Shown here one piece after another: positions 38,601 to 49,500 of a DNA stretch of 59,791 nucleotides. Source of the stretch: Brachionus plicatilis. Taxonomy: Eukaryota; Rotifera; Eurotatoria; Ploima; Brachionidae. Under the pieces are notes generated by a model. That model searched no databases, was not told where the DNA came from, and was given only the letters and a program-made list of their open reading frames with translations. The DNA lies in assembly GCA_010279815.1 (NCBI GenBank), contig QEOQ01000626.1, positions 1,291,744 through 1,351,534 of the forward strand, read 5' to 3'. The translations under genes and the position numbers were made by a program. The number at the start of each line of letters is the position of its first letter. Position 1 is the stretch's first letter.

Positions 38601-38798
38601 GGACCCCTTTATTTGCCTGATGCAGCCAAATACTAATGTTTAAATATAAAGTTAAGAAATTTAAAATTTTTAAACACTTTATAATTTTAATTTATTTAAA
38701 AAAAGGATATCAATAGCAAGTTTTTTTCCCTCTAAACCTTGAAGTTTTGTCGGTCTCCCCGTAGGCTTCAATATTTGCCAAAGGCCTAAAACACCCAT
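35671..38798 (-). CDS. ERCC5: XPG/ERCC5 structure-specific DNA repair endonuclease
   Basis: Makes the 3' incision in nucleotide excision repair. Nine exons (38798-38711, 38639-38273, 38224-38023, 37966-37279, 37222-36924, 36785-36717, 36664-36520, 36467-36323, 36259-35671) give 863 residues against 1186 in human. N-region: [49 protein letters not shown]. The XPG-specific [11 protein letters not shown] and [15 protein letters not shown] blocks precede a Glu/Asp/Lys/Asn-rich spacer that is much shorter than in vertebrates. I-region: [20 protein letters not shown] with catalytic glutamates, [18 protein letters not shown], and helix-hairpin-helix [19 protein letters not shown]. After the nuclease core, QKTLDTFF is a textbook PCNA-binding PIP box (human has QLRIDSFF), then Lys-rich likely nuclear-localisation segments. 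Intron 1 is a U12-type candidate; the rest are 45-63 nt GT-AG introns except intron 5 at 138 nt. Divergent from TBCEL. Confidence 0.95.
38640..38710 (-). other. Minor-class (U12-type) intron, XPG intron 1
   Basis: The intron opens with ATATCCTTTTT, an exact match to the U12 5' splice site, and carries TTTCTTAAC (38659-38651), a near-perfect U12 branch site, 12 nt before the inferred 3' end. There is no GT donor or usable AG acceptor that restores the conserved LAID/ISIWL reading frame. Termini read AT...AA if the cut follows the consensus register (exon 2 starting ACATTAGT, Asp codon GAC). The alternative is AT/ATCC...AAAC, shifted two bases, with Asp codon GAT. Either gives 71 nt and the same protein. 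Confidence 0.85.
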
Positions 38799-39969
38799 TA
38801 GATAATTTTTTACTTGGTTAAATCTAAAGTTTTTTAATTTTGAAAATTTTGAAAATTTTGAAAATTTAATGCCAGCATTTGAGTGCCAAAACTAACTTGT
38901 CTTAAAAATAATTAAATTAATTCGAATAATACAATACAATGAATTTTATTTTTTACTAATTAAAAAACAAATAAAAAATTATGAAAAAAAATTGATAATT
39001 CAATTTTGAAATTTTTGGAAATGCATTTTATTAATTTAAATATATTTTTGAATAAATTTTAAAAATTTCTATTTAGCATTAAACTTTAAATAAGAAAAAT
39101 CTAATTTAAAATAGAAATATTTTTAGAAGGATAAAATAAAGAAAAAATAATTCATCAACAAAAAAATTTGTAATTGAAAAAAATTGTTTTCAAGGGTTAA
39201 TATAACGTAATTAAATTTAAAATTTGGCCAAAAAACTTTTATAAAATTTAATTGAATTTTTGTGTTTTTTTTAATTTTCTTTCTACAAAAATTGTGACAT
39301 GAGTTCGATTTAATATTTTTCTATCAAAATGTATCCTATGAATTTTGTTTAATTCAATTAATTTTTCTGTGAATTGATGCATCATCAAAATATCTTGCTC
39401 GATTAATTATTTTTTAATAATATTAACTCAATTTCATTGAATACAATTTTTATTAAAGCCTTTTTTTATTCTAAATAAAATTTAGATAAAGTCTCATAAA
39501 TTATTTCACACAATTTAAATAACAAATTTAAAAAAATAATATCTGAGACAAATTATTAATTTAATGTTAGTCATCGATTAGAACTCTTCCCTAGTTTCTT
39601 TGTTTATAATAAATGATTAAGACCTAAAATTTTTAACTTTAGTCATCTTAAAAATAAAATTCGAGCTTTTAAATAATTAATTCAAGTTCAAATTCAAGTT
39701 TAAACATGTAATCATTTAATTAACATATATCTTTCAAATAATTTTACATTTCTGCGTTTTTGCACTTTTTAACTATGGTCTAATTTCTAAGGAAAAAATA
39801 TTTATGCAGAAATAATTTTCAGCTAAAAATAAAAATGACTAATCTATCATATTTTTTTAGCTATATTTGTATACAGGTACTCAATCATAGTGTAGTGTAT
39901 AAAAGCCATTCCAACGGTTGAACAGAACACAATAAATGGTAAGAAAAAAAAATTAAAAAACTACGAAAA
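38799..39969. other. Divergent intergenic region XPG / TBCEL
   Basis: 1.17 kb of AT-rich DNA between two outward-facing genes. A TATA-like element lies near the TBCEL side (39898-39904). No repeat or gene recognised. Confidence 0.5.
39898..39904 (+). promoter_or_regulatory. TBCEL: TATA-box-like TATAAAA upstream of TBCEL
   Basis: TATAAAA followed by a locally less AT-rich stretch (GCCATTCCAACGGTTGAAC), about 66 bp before the TBCEL ATG at 39970, which is a reasonable core-promoter position. In DNA this AT-rich the match alone is weak evidence. An ATG followed by GTAAG at 39936 may be a short upstream ORF or a 5' UTR splice donor. Confidence 0.35.
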
Positions 39970-41596
39970 ATGGACCAGAGCGCTGAGATTTTTACCGAAA
40001 TGAAAATTGAAGAAAACAGTCTTTTGGAGGCCATTTACGAGCGCTACATTGACTTGATCGACCTTAATGGACAGCACTCATATTCTCTTCATTACAAAGG
40101 TGGTTCCTTGACCAGAACTGGCCTAAGCCAAAGACAACCTCAAGATGAAAACAATCCTCCACCTGTTAACCAAGACGACATTCAAATTAGCATCAGCACT
40201 TCTCCCAGAAAGTCTGGTAATCAAATAAAAAAATAATTTTAATTCAAAATTTTATTTTTATAAAATTTAGTTTTTGCATCGATTAGCGCTGTGCTTAGTG
40301 GCAAGCGCTTGAACAGATGTGGCGACTGTGCTGACTTGGAAAATAAATGCCAAAACCTAATGGAATTGGACATTTCGAACAATTTATTTAGTGACTGGAA
40401 TGAGGTAGAATTAAAATGAATTAAATTAAATTAATAAATTGACTAAAAATTTTATTTTAAATTTTTGTTAGATACGAAAAGTGTTAAATTCTTTAAAAAA
40501 ATTGAGACATTTAAATCTGACATCAAATAAATTGGCCGATTTCAGCCCAGAGTCTGAGTTGGATGAGGAGAAAAAAATTCCAAAAACTATCGAATACTTT
40601 AACACCCAATGGCCGCTAGATGAAAAAAATTTTTTTTACAACAATTTAAAAACTTTGGTTTTGAATGAATGCTTTGTTGATCTGCGCATAATTGAATGCT
40701 TGCTGCACCGTTTAAGTGGTCTCAGCGAACTACATTTGTCGCGCAACAATTACAACCAGATCAATTTCTCAGCTGATCTACGCAAGCACTCAATAAAGGT
40801 TCTCTATATGAGCAACAATTTGCTGGACAATTGGAACCAAGTTGCAAAGCTGGGCGTTTGCTTTCCAAATTTGGAACAGTTGGTTCTTAGCAGTAATCCT
40901 TTGAAAAACTTCCAAATTGAGCCCAACAATGACTCGGAGTTTTTAGCTCGAGCCAAAAATTCAGATTTATTTAAAAATTTAAGCATTTTGAACATTAATA
41001 AAATTAAAATTGACCATTGGTCAAGTCTAGACGCCCTAAAATATTTTCCTAATTTGAAGCATATACGAATTCATGAGATTCCATTACTGGAAACTATCAG
41101 AACCGAAGAAGAAAGGCATAATCTGCTTGTAGGCTATTTGGAAAAGAATATTTCTTATCTGAATGGAAGTAACATTCCATCACAGTTTAAAGAGTCTTGT
41201 GAGCGTAAATTTATGCGTTTTTTCATGGATCAAGAGAATAAACCAGAGAGGTACTTTGAACTAGAGGCAAAACATGGTAAATTAAACCGTTTGGTTGATG
41301 TAAATCTTGATGTGGGCAAAACTGTTTATATGAAAATAAAATACGATGACAAATATATATTTCAAAATATTAAAATTCGACAAACTGTTGGTGAATTGAA
41401 AAAAAGCTTGGAAAGTTTTGTTGGCGAACCATCGGCAAAATTTAGAATATTTTATATTGACAAAGAAGCTGAATCAGCTTATGGTCATGATGAATTGAAG
41501 CTGGCTAAATCAAGTTTACTTTCTCTTAAGCTTAAAGATGGAGATGAATTTGACATTTGTTTGAAACAAGCTTCACCAAAAAAATCAATTAGATAA
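39970..41596 (+). CDS. TBCEL: Tubulin-folding cofactor E-like protein
   Basis: Three exons (39970-40216, 40271-40404, 40472-41596) give 501 residues; human TBCEL is ~424. TBCEL (E-like, elfin) binds tubulin and promotes its degradation; in Drosophila the orthologue acts in spermatid individualisation. It starts MDQ like the human protein and lacks the CAP-Gly domain that distinguishes TBCE. Then come leucine-rich repeats (LMELDISNNLFSDWNE, LRHLNLTSNKL, LSELHLSRNNY, IKVLYMSNNLLDNW, LEQLVLSSNPL, LKHIRIHEIPLL), the KLGVCFPNLEQLVL block shared with human KLGVMFPSLDTLVL, and YFELEAKHGKL matching HELITKYGKL. A C-terminal ubiquitin-like domain follows (about 415-495; IRQTVGELKKSLESFVG, LKDGDEFDI). 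The N-terminal ~80 residues and an Asp/Glu-rich insertion after the second repeat account for the extra length. Confidence 0.93.
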
Positions 41597-43298
41597 GTGA
41601 ACTTGATTATTTATTTATTGTATTTGAGTATTTTTTTTGTATTTATTGTAGTAGGTATTTTTCATTAGACAAATAAAATTTGTAAATTTTTTCAATTTTC
41701 TTACTTAATATTCTCAGACTTCAAATAATTTTGAAATTTTGTTATCTTATTTTCGATTATTAACTTTTTTAAAATGGATCTTAAACTTCAACTCATTTTT
41801 AAATTTTAAAAATAATTTATGACAAGATTTGTGCTGAATCTCGTTAGATATATATAAGCTTCTTGTCTATGATTATATGAGTTATTATTAAATCATAGAT
41901 TCACTTTTGATAAAATAATTTAAAAAATTGTATGATTATTTTTTCGTTTTTAATCTCTATTAATGAGATAAATCATTCAAAACATTTGAATTGAATAAAG
42001 TTATTTTATTTGTTTTTATTTTCTTACTTAATCTTGCAAAAAAAATTTTTTGAGTATTATTTTCGAATTTAATTAAAAGCATCATAAATTTTCTTTCTAT
42101 TTGCTTAAATCGTTATTAAAAGGAAGAATGAAGTTAATATTAAGGATCTATGAGCAATTTTGCTTTATTGAAAAGAAAACTGGTTACTAGTAAAAAAATG
42201 CTAGTTAAACGTCGTTAAAGGTTAAGATTAATTCTTTAAATCTAAATTCAGTCTTGGCAAAAAATTTGTGTTTTTTTTCAATAATATGCACCACATAATA
42301 GATTGCCTAAAAAAATCAGCAATTTGTTTTCAGAGTTTTTGTAGAAGCTAATACATTTAACAAATAATGAACAATTAAAAAAATTAAATTATTTCAAATT
42401 TTTTAAAGAATTTTATTTTAATTAATAGCCTATAAAAATTTTAACTTTATTTTGTCATTTTTTATTTTAAATCATAGATTAGCAGATTTTTAATTATAAA
42501 TTGATTGACATTTACTAAAATAGATCAGAGAGTTTATTTTTAGTGATTTATTTTCAAAAAAACATAAGATTAATTATAAAATTTGATTTTTTTTAAATTT
42601 TATTTATTTATTTATTCTTATATATTTCAGCTTAGGTCTTTTTTGATAATTTCTTAAAGAAAAAAGGCTATTTATTAAGTTTAATTAGCTTTAATTAAAG
42701 TATCCAAAAAAATAAAAATTAAATTTTTATTTGACATTGAAAAATAGCAAAAATAAATGTTTTCACAATCTTAAAAAATATGCTTGAAAAAATTTGATAT
42801 CTTTTTGGAGCCAATTAATTATAAAATGTGATTTCAATCAAAGCTAATTTGAATTATCCTCAAGGAACTATAATTTCATGTTTTTGTAAATTAACGTTTG
42901 ATAACTGATATTCTAAAATAAATTCAGCATGGTATAAATTTTTTTGCTGATTTCAAAAAAATTGTCAAATGCATTTATTTAAGAGAATAAAAATAAAATC
43001 GAAAAAGTAAATAATTTTGCAAAAATGACAGCAAAATTCAATTGTTTTCAAGTCTATTCTTAGAACAAAAAGTTCTACTTAGTTTCATGCTGGCACAAAA
43101 TCCTGTATTTTCTTAAGAACTGGTTCATTTTTTAATATAAAAACAATTTTGTTTTATTTTTTTAAAATTCAGATTTAAATTAATGATAATTCTGCAAAAT
43201 AGAAAATGTTTTACATATCCCAACTAATAGGTAAAAGCATTTTCATATGCACTTAATTTTTTTTTAAACTTAAATTTTAAATAATACAATATTTCATT
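41597..43298. other. Intergenic, TBCEL to TIMM29
   Basis: 1.7 kb, highly AT-rich, between two plus-strand genes. No open frame, RNA or repeat I can support. Confidence 0.5.
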
Positions 43299-44006
43299 AT
43301 GTCTTGGATTTTCAAAGGAAAAGCAAAAGGAATAGGAAGATATGTGTCTAATCCATTCAAAAAGTCGCCATCTCAGCTACCTCACTCGCCGAATGTAGCC
43401 AAAACGGGCATTGAAGATGTACAAAATACAATAAAAATGAGAAACTCGGAAAATAAAGAGACCATTCGGAAAAAAATGTACAACTATTTAAAACAAATTT
43501 ACACAGACTATGTGGATGTTGGAAAAGATACATACAAATCCATGAAAGAACATCCATTTAAGACACTCGGCTATGGAATATTTATGAGCTCAATGGTCAT
43601 ATTTTACAAAACGTCACCAACCAGGGTCGACTATGATGATAAACGCCGCGAGCTTTTGAACGAGTTGATTATGTGCGGAAGCACGTACAGCAGGCGATCT
43701 GAATTCTACTTGAATGAGGTGAACAAATTAGATAACTCGGGCATGCTCGAATACAAATCATGTGTATTTTTTAGTTTGATTTTAGCGAGGAAATTTAGTG
43801 AATTTGATGATACATATGAAAAACAGTGCACCCAGTTGCACTATCCAAGCCGGTACAACATTTTTAATTTGCCCAACAATTTGCTTAAATTTATTAGCCG
43901 CATAGTGGACATCGGATTTTGTGGTCGATGGTTTTTTTTGAACAGAAATTTTGCTGATTTTGACGTTGATGAAGAGGAATGGAACTCTAAATCGTCGTCG
44001 AATTAA
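43299..44006 (+). CDS. TIMM29: Mitochondrial inner-membrane TIM22-complex subunit TIMM29
   Basis: Single-exon gene for 235 residues (human ~260). TIMM29 is a metazoan subunit of the TIM22 carrier translocase, contacting TIM22 and the TOM complex. Supporting blocks: a basic N-terminus without acidic residues for ~35 positions (MSWIFKGKAKGIGRYV), YLKQIYTDYVDVGKDTYKSM aligning with human RDYAEACRDA, one hydrophobic segment (TLGYGIFMSSMVIFYKTSP), and the strongly conserved C-terminal RIVDIGFCGRWFFLNRNFAD-FDVDEEEW, where human has RVLDVGFVGRWWVL followed by MRDCDINDDEF. The protein stops soon after this motif, lacking the ~70-residue charged tail of the human protein. The ATG at 43299 is the first in frame, in an A/T-rich leader. 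Confidence 0.88.
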   Translation: MSWIFKGKAKGIGRYVSNPFKKSPSQLPHSPNVAKTGIEDVQNTIKMRNSENKETIRKKMYNYLKQIYTDYVDVGKDTYKSMKEHPFKTLGYGIFMSSMVIFYKTSPTRVDYDDKRRELLNELIMCGSTYSRRSEFYLNEVNKLDNSGMLEYKSCVFFSLILARKFSEFDDTYEKQCTQLHYPSRYNIFNLPNNLLKFISRIVDIGFCGRWFFLNRNFADFDVDEEEWNSKSSSN

Positions 44007-45974
44007 TTTTGTAATAAACTTCTCATCAGCAATTCTCTGATTTGTCATACTAATTTCCAAAATTAAAGTTTTTGTTAATTATTCTTGATAATTTGTTTAA
44101 AAAAAAGTAATTTTTAGAATAAACCGGTTCTTAAATCCAGTTAAGTTATTTTTAAAATTCGAGCTATCAAAATATTAAAAAAAATACCTTGATATTGAGG
44201 TTTTTCAAAAGCATTAAAAGAATCTTTTTTGAAAAATAAATTTCAGCAATAATAAAATTTAAATATTGTAAGGTTTTCTAACCGGATAATCGTTAGTGTA
44301 AAATCTGAAATTTTACCACCCATTTGCCCTTTAGTTTTTCACAAAATTAAATGTCTCAATAAGATAAAATCAAAATTGACAAATTTCATATAAAACTTCC
44401 AGTTGAAAAATAATTGTGAAATTTTGCAGGCTCCCGCAGTTTTTTAGCTTTATCTCATCTCCAGAACAGGATTAATACCATCAGAACAAAATTTATAAAA
44501 ATTTTTTATTTGTGTATTCTTATTGCCAAATTCTTTGTCAACTTTTCTCAAGAAATTAACATGATTACTCCAAATTTCATGCATTTGATCCAAATTTATT
44601 TCCTAATTATCCAAAATTTTCAGACCTTTAATCAGTAAATTGAAGTTTATGATCAATTGTAAATTTCAAATCAAAATTTTTAGTTTTTGGTTCATTTTAT
44701 TTTAATAATAAAACTAAGAAAATTTGTATTTAAATGGCTAGTTAATTTTATTTTTTCAAATAAAATTTAAAAATAATTGTTTGTTGCAAAATTATATTGA
44801 TTGATTATTTTATTTGGTAAATGGAAAATGGATTAACGCTTAACAAAATTATATGAGTTAATTTTGGGGGAAATGGATGAGTTTAAGTCGAAATACAATG
44901 AAACTTATCTATCCCTTAAGCCCTTAGAAAAACCTTTTTGGATATCTAGTTATATATTTTATGAAGCAATTTTTTAAAATTAAAAATTGTTGTTAATTAA
45001 GTAAAAAATATTTGACTTAATTTTTCCTAATTCTGATGATAATGCCACATTTCTTTCAAGAGTATTTCACTATTGCTCCGGTGGCTGCTAGACCTCTGAT
45101 CAATAAATATAAAAATTTAATAATATTCTCTATTTAAAATTTTTGTAGCTCTAAGACAAATCCAAATCGAGTCTATTGAGATTAGAAATTTTCAAAAAAA
45201 AATGATGACAATTTAACTTGCATTTTTTAAATAGAATGAAGCTGATTCTAGGTCATAATTGTCATATGCTTTTTTTTAAAAATTCTATTACCATTAAGTA
45301 AAAGGTATTTTATACTCTTAAGAATGGGTAGAAGCTGTTATCTATATTTACATAATCTAATTGGAGTCCTTTACTAAAATTTCATACTCTTATATACCTC
45401 TCATACAACATACAACTCGACATTTCATACAATTCGAGTTTACCAGTTTTTTAATTACTTCTTTTAAAGAAATCCTCATAAAGAAAAAGAGAGTTTGACA
45501 TTAAAAAAATATTTATTTTTTAATTTTTAGTATTATTAAGAAGTAAGCATAAAATTATAAAAAGAATTTCGATTCTTAGATTAATTTTAAAAAAAAAATT
45601 CTGTTCATCTTTTACTTTTCAAATGACATTTCGTTAAAAAAATGTAATCTTTTAATAAATGTTCATTAATTTTTTTTTGATTTTTAAATATTAGATTCTA
45701 ATCAAAAAAATTTATTATAAAACTTCAATTATAATGAGAAAATTCATTTTAACTTAAAAAATTAATCAATAATATAAAAAATAACTAAGCAAATAAATAT
45801 TTTGATTAGATCTTGAAAAATGTTCAAAAACTATTTTTTTCTTTTAATTCTTATATGGTCTAAGAAAAATATTTTTTAGAAAATATTCTAAGATATTTAA
45901 TATTTAGCCAAGCAACAGTTGGCAGTATAAAATAAAAAAGATATATTTTTTTTAATTTATCTATTTATTTGATC
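44007..45974. other. Intergenic, TIMM29 to RING/WD40 gene
   Basis: Nearly 2 kb of AT-rich sequence with no recognisable gene. Around 45380-45450 the motif CATACAAC/CATACAA with TCGA recurs a few times (short direct repeats). Nothing else supported. Confidence 0.5.
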
Positions 45975-47946
45975 ATGAAAGTAAATTTAATCTGTAATTT
46001 ATGTAAGCTGAAGATATATCCAAAGCCAACTCTATTATCGTGTGGGGCAATTATTTGCAGCAGACACCAATCTCGACGGGAATGCCCAGTATGCGAGCGA
46101 TTTGCAAAGAAAAAATCAATCAACAAAAAGAAAGAATTAGATGAAGTCTTGAATGATGCGGTGACAAAAGACAAACATGATACCTATGTACGCAAGTGTC
46201 CTAAATGCAAAGAGATCATTAAAAAAGTCGAACGCCAAGCAATTTCGCACAAATTTGAAAAAGTTGATGACAAAAAGCAAAAAAAAAAAATCCTAAAATC
46301 ACTGGCCCAAGATCAATTCAAAGAGGCTTTACAGACTTTTAAGAGCTTAAGAAAAAAGTTAATAGAAATTGTACCAGAACGCTTTCAACATGCCAATACC
46401 ATGGTGAACAAATTTATAAAAGCAGCTGGCGATATTCGACTTAAACAAATTGATGATGCCATTGAGTCAAACAAAGATGTTTTTTACAAGCCAAAAAATT
46501 TAAGTCAAATTTTTGAAGAAAATTTTTCTAATTTAAATTTTGAAAATTTATCTTTTGAAGAAATTTTGACATCATTTAACAGTTTAGGCTTATTTAAATT
46601 AGTTCTAGACGAGGAATTTGATTATTTAACAAATAAATTTAATCTTACTTCCGGAAATTGTACAAGTGAACATTTGAGTCCGGTCAGAAACTTATTCAAT
46701 CCAAATTCAAAGTGTTCTTCCGAGGTAACAAAAAACTTAATAATAAAACAAAAAATATAATTAATTTTTAAAGCTAATTGATAAAGCTTTAGAATATTTA
46801 ATTCAACTTGATGAAAAAAAAAACAAAATACTCTACGCCATAGATCTGAATCACAGATTGAATGTATACAGCATGGACTCAGATAGAATGTATAATTTGG
46901 CTGAAGAATTTGAGAATTTTTCAACCATGAATGTTAAAGAAATTCAAATAATGGAAAATGGACATTTAGTTACGGCTGATACAGATAATACTTTAAGTAT
47001 TTGGGATGTGAATGAGTCTCGATTAAAGCAAATGAAGACAATTCGGCATTTTATGCCTCAAGAAGCTTATAATTTGTTAAAAATTAAAAAAATTTCTAAT
47101 AATAGATTAGTGTATGTCATTAAAGGCTGTTTGTATGTGGTTGAATTAAAAGAGAAAAAAATTTTTATTAAAACCAAAAAAATGTGTAGAAAAAATATGA
47201 TCAAGAAAACATCAAAACGATTTTCTTATCAGCACAGCAAAAAAATAAATTTGGGCCATGATTTCTATTCCAAAGTCAAGATAATCAAATACTCTGAAAA
47301 TTTAGGAATTGTTTTGGTCATGGAGGAATCAAATTCGGTCGAGATTTGGGATTTAAAGTCTGAATCAAAGATTTCTAATATTGAACTTCAAATAGGACTT
47401 GTTCACTCAGTTTGTATTTTTTCGGACACAGAAATAATAACTGGTACGAATCTGGACCACACAGCCATCTGGGATTTGTCTTGCTTGGACCAGCCTGTTG
47501 TAAAATATGACGCCCAAGATATATTTTATCTGGATACTGTTAACAAAATAAAAATTATTAGAGATCTAAATAGGATATTAACTTTAAATTCTAGAAATAA
47601 GGCAAAGGTTTATGATTTTAAATTGAGTCTTTTATTCACTATTGCGGATAGTTTTTCTCCTCTTGGTTATCTGCCATTAATGAAATCATTTTGTATTCTT
47701 CCAAATAATCGTCTGGCAAAAGCCAATAACTCAGATTTTTCAGTTCAGATATATTCTCTGATAAATGGTCAACTGATAGGCAATCTCTCAAAACACGAAG
47801 CAATTGTCAATTTGATTAAGAATAATGATGAAGAAATATTAACTTGCTCTTACGAATCTAAAATGGTCAAATGGTATTCGAGGAGCTTAAAAGTAAAGGG
47901 GACAATCATTCTTAGAGATCCTTTTACTTATATCAAGATAGTTTAA
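45975..47946 (+). CDS. Orphan RING-like plus WD40-like propeller protein
   Basis: Two exons (45975-46724, 46774-47946) give 640 residues. Initiation at ATG 45975 (MKVNLICNLC). Residues 7-40 form a degenerate RING finger: CNLC, then LLSCGAIICSRH and CPVC; the usual zinc-binding His of the CGH.xC motif is Ala and a later Cys position is His. A second CPKC pair follows near residue 75, in a basic region, then ~150 residues of helical, Lys/Glu/Phe-rich sequence. The second exon holds repeating WD40-like blades (LVTADTDNTLSIWD, SNSVEIWDLKS, TGTNLDHTAIWD, NKAKVYDF, FSVQIYSL, SKMVKWYS), probably six or seven. The architecture suggests an E3 ubiquitin ligase with a substrate-binding propeller, but loss of a zinc ligand may mean no ligase activity. 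No orthologue recognised; possibly lineage-specific. Confidence 0.75.
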
Positions 47947-48057
47947 ATAAAAAAAAATATTTTTTTTCTTTTTATGATTTTTTTACAATTCACAAATAAA
48001 CTTGGTTTAATTTTGTGTGTTTGAAGAGAAAAATTTATCTACTGTTAAAATAACATT

Positions 48058-49172
48058 GAAAAAGTGCGATGTTTTGAATATTTTTTTCAGTTTCGATCAA
48101 AAAAATAATTTTATATTGCAAGCATTTTCATATTTGAAATTAAACTTTTTNNNNNNNNNNNNNNNNNNNNNNNNNNNNNNNNNNNNNNNNNNNNNNNNNN
48201 NNNNNNNNNNNNNNNNNNNNNNNNNNNNNNNNNNNNNNNNNNNNNNNNNNNNNNNNNNNNNNNNNNNNNNNNNNNNNNNNNNNNNNNNNNNNNNNNNNNN
48301 NNNNNNNNNNNNNNNNNNNNNNNNNNNNNNNNNNNNNNNNNNNNNNNNNNNNNNNNNNNNNNNNNNNNNNNNNNNNNNNNNNNNNNNNNNNNNNNNNNNN
48401 NNNNNNNNNNNNNNNNNNNNNNNNNNNNNNNNNNNNNNNNNNNNNNNNNNNNNNNNNNNNNNNNNNNNNNNNNNNNNNNNNNNNNNNNNNNNNNNNNNNN
48501 NNNNNNNNNNNNNNNNNNNNNNNNNNNNNNNNNNNNNNNNNNNNNNNNNNNNNNNNNNNNNNNNNNNNNNNNNNNNNNNNNNNNNNNNNNNNNNNNNNNN
48601 NNNNNNNNNNNNNNNNNNNNNNNNNNNNNNNNNNNNNNNNNNNNNNNNNNNNNNNNNNNNNNNNNNNNNNNNNNNNNNNNNNNNNNNNNNNNNNNNNNNN
48701 NNNNNNNNNNNNNNNNNNNNNNNNNNNNNNNNNNNNNNNNNNNNNNNNNNNNNNNNNNNNNNNNNNNNNNNNNNNNNNNNNNNNNNNNNNNNNNNNNNNN
48801 NNNNNNNNNNNNNNNNNNNNNNNNNNNNNNNNNNNNNNNNNNNNNNNNNNNNNNNNNNNNNNNNNNNNNNNNNNNNNNNNNNNNNNNNNNNNNNNNNNNN
48901 NNNNNNNNNNNNNNNNNNNNNNNNNNNNNNNNNNNNNNNNNNNNNNNNNNNNNNNNNNNNNNNNNNNNNNNNNNNNNNNNNNNNNNNNNNNNNNNNNNNN
49001 NNNNNNNNNNNNNNNNNNNNNNTAAATTAAATTTAAAGCTTTTGTTTTAAAACAATAAAAATTAAATATCCTATGATTGCTTTAGTCTATTTAATTTCAT
49101 TGTAATAAGATTGCAAAATTTACTGACATTTATTTTTATAAAAATAAATTTGAAACATCGCACTTTTTTCAT
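48058..49172. repeat. Short inverted repeat flanking the assembly gap
   Basis: AAAAAGTGCGATGTTT at 48058-48073 recurs inverted at about 49156-49172 (AAACATCGCACTTTTTT), one copy on each side of the gap. This spacing (about 1.1 kb if the gap length is right) suggests a TIR element or palindrome that defeated assembly. Confidence 0.55.
48151..49022. other. Assembly gap (872 N)
   Basis: Run of N. The 337-codon open frame reported across it is an artefact. Confidence 1.
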
Positions 49173-49252
49173 GCTTTTTCCAAATTGTATGAAAATTTTC
49201 ATTAAAAGACGAAAAAATGCACCAGTTTTATTTAGAATTATTTGTAAATAAG

Positions 49253-49500
49253 AAATTTTTTTATTTTTAATCTTGTTAATTGTTTATCATGCGTATGGGC
49301 TTCGATTGAAGGTCATCGCATATTTTAAAATTTGTTTTCATAATCAAAAAAAAAAAATTTATTCTTATCATTTGGTGTCAAATTTCCTTTTTTATCTTTT
49401 GCAATTTTTAGAATTCGAATTAATAAAACTAGATGAATCTTTGGCTTCAATTTTAAGGATATCAACAATATCTGAGTTTGGAAGTTCTTCGGAATCGTAA
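49253..49500 (+). CDS. Possible 3'-terminal exon of an unidentified membrane protein
   Basis: An open frame follows an AAATAAG acceptor-like site and ends in TAA at 49500. It encodes a hydrophobic stretch (IFLFLILLIVYHAYGLRLK), a basic segment and an acidic/Ser-rich tail (LDESLASILRISTISEF). The tail has less AT-biased codons than its surroundings. If real, upstream exons lie in the N gap. Family not recognised; it may be chance. Confidence 0.25.
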
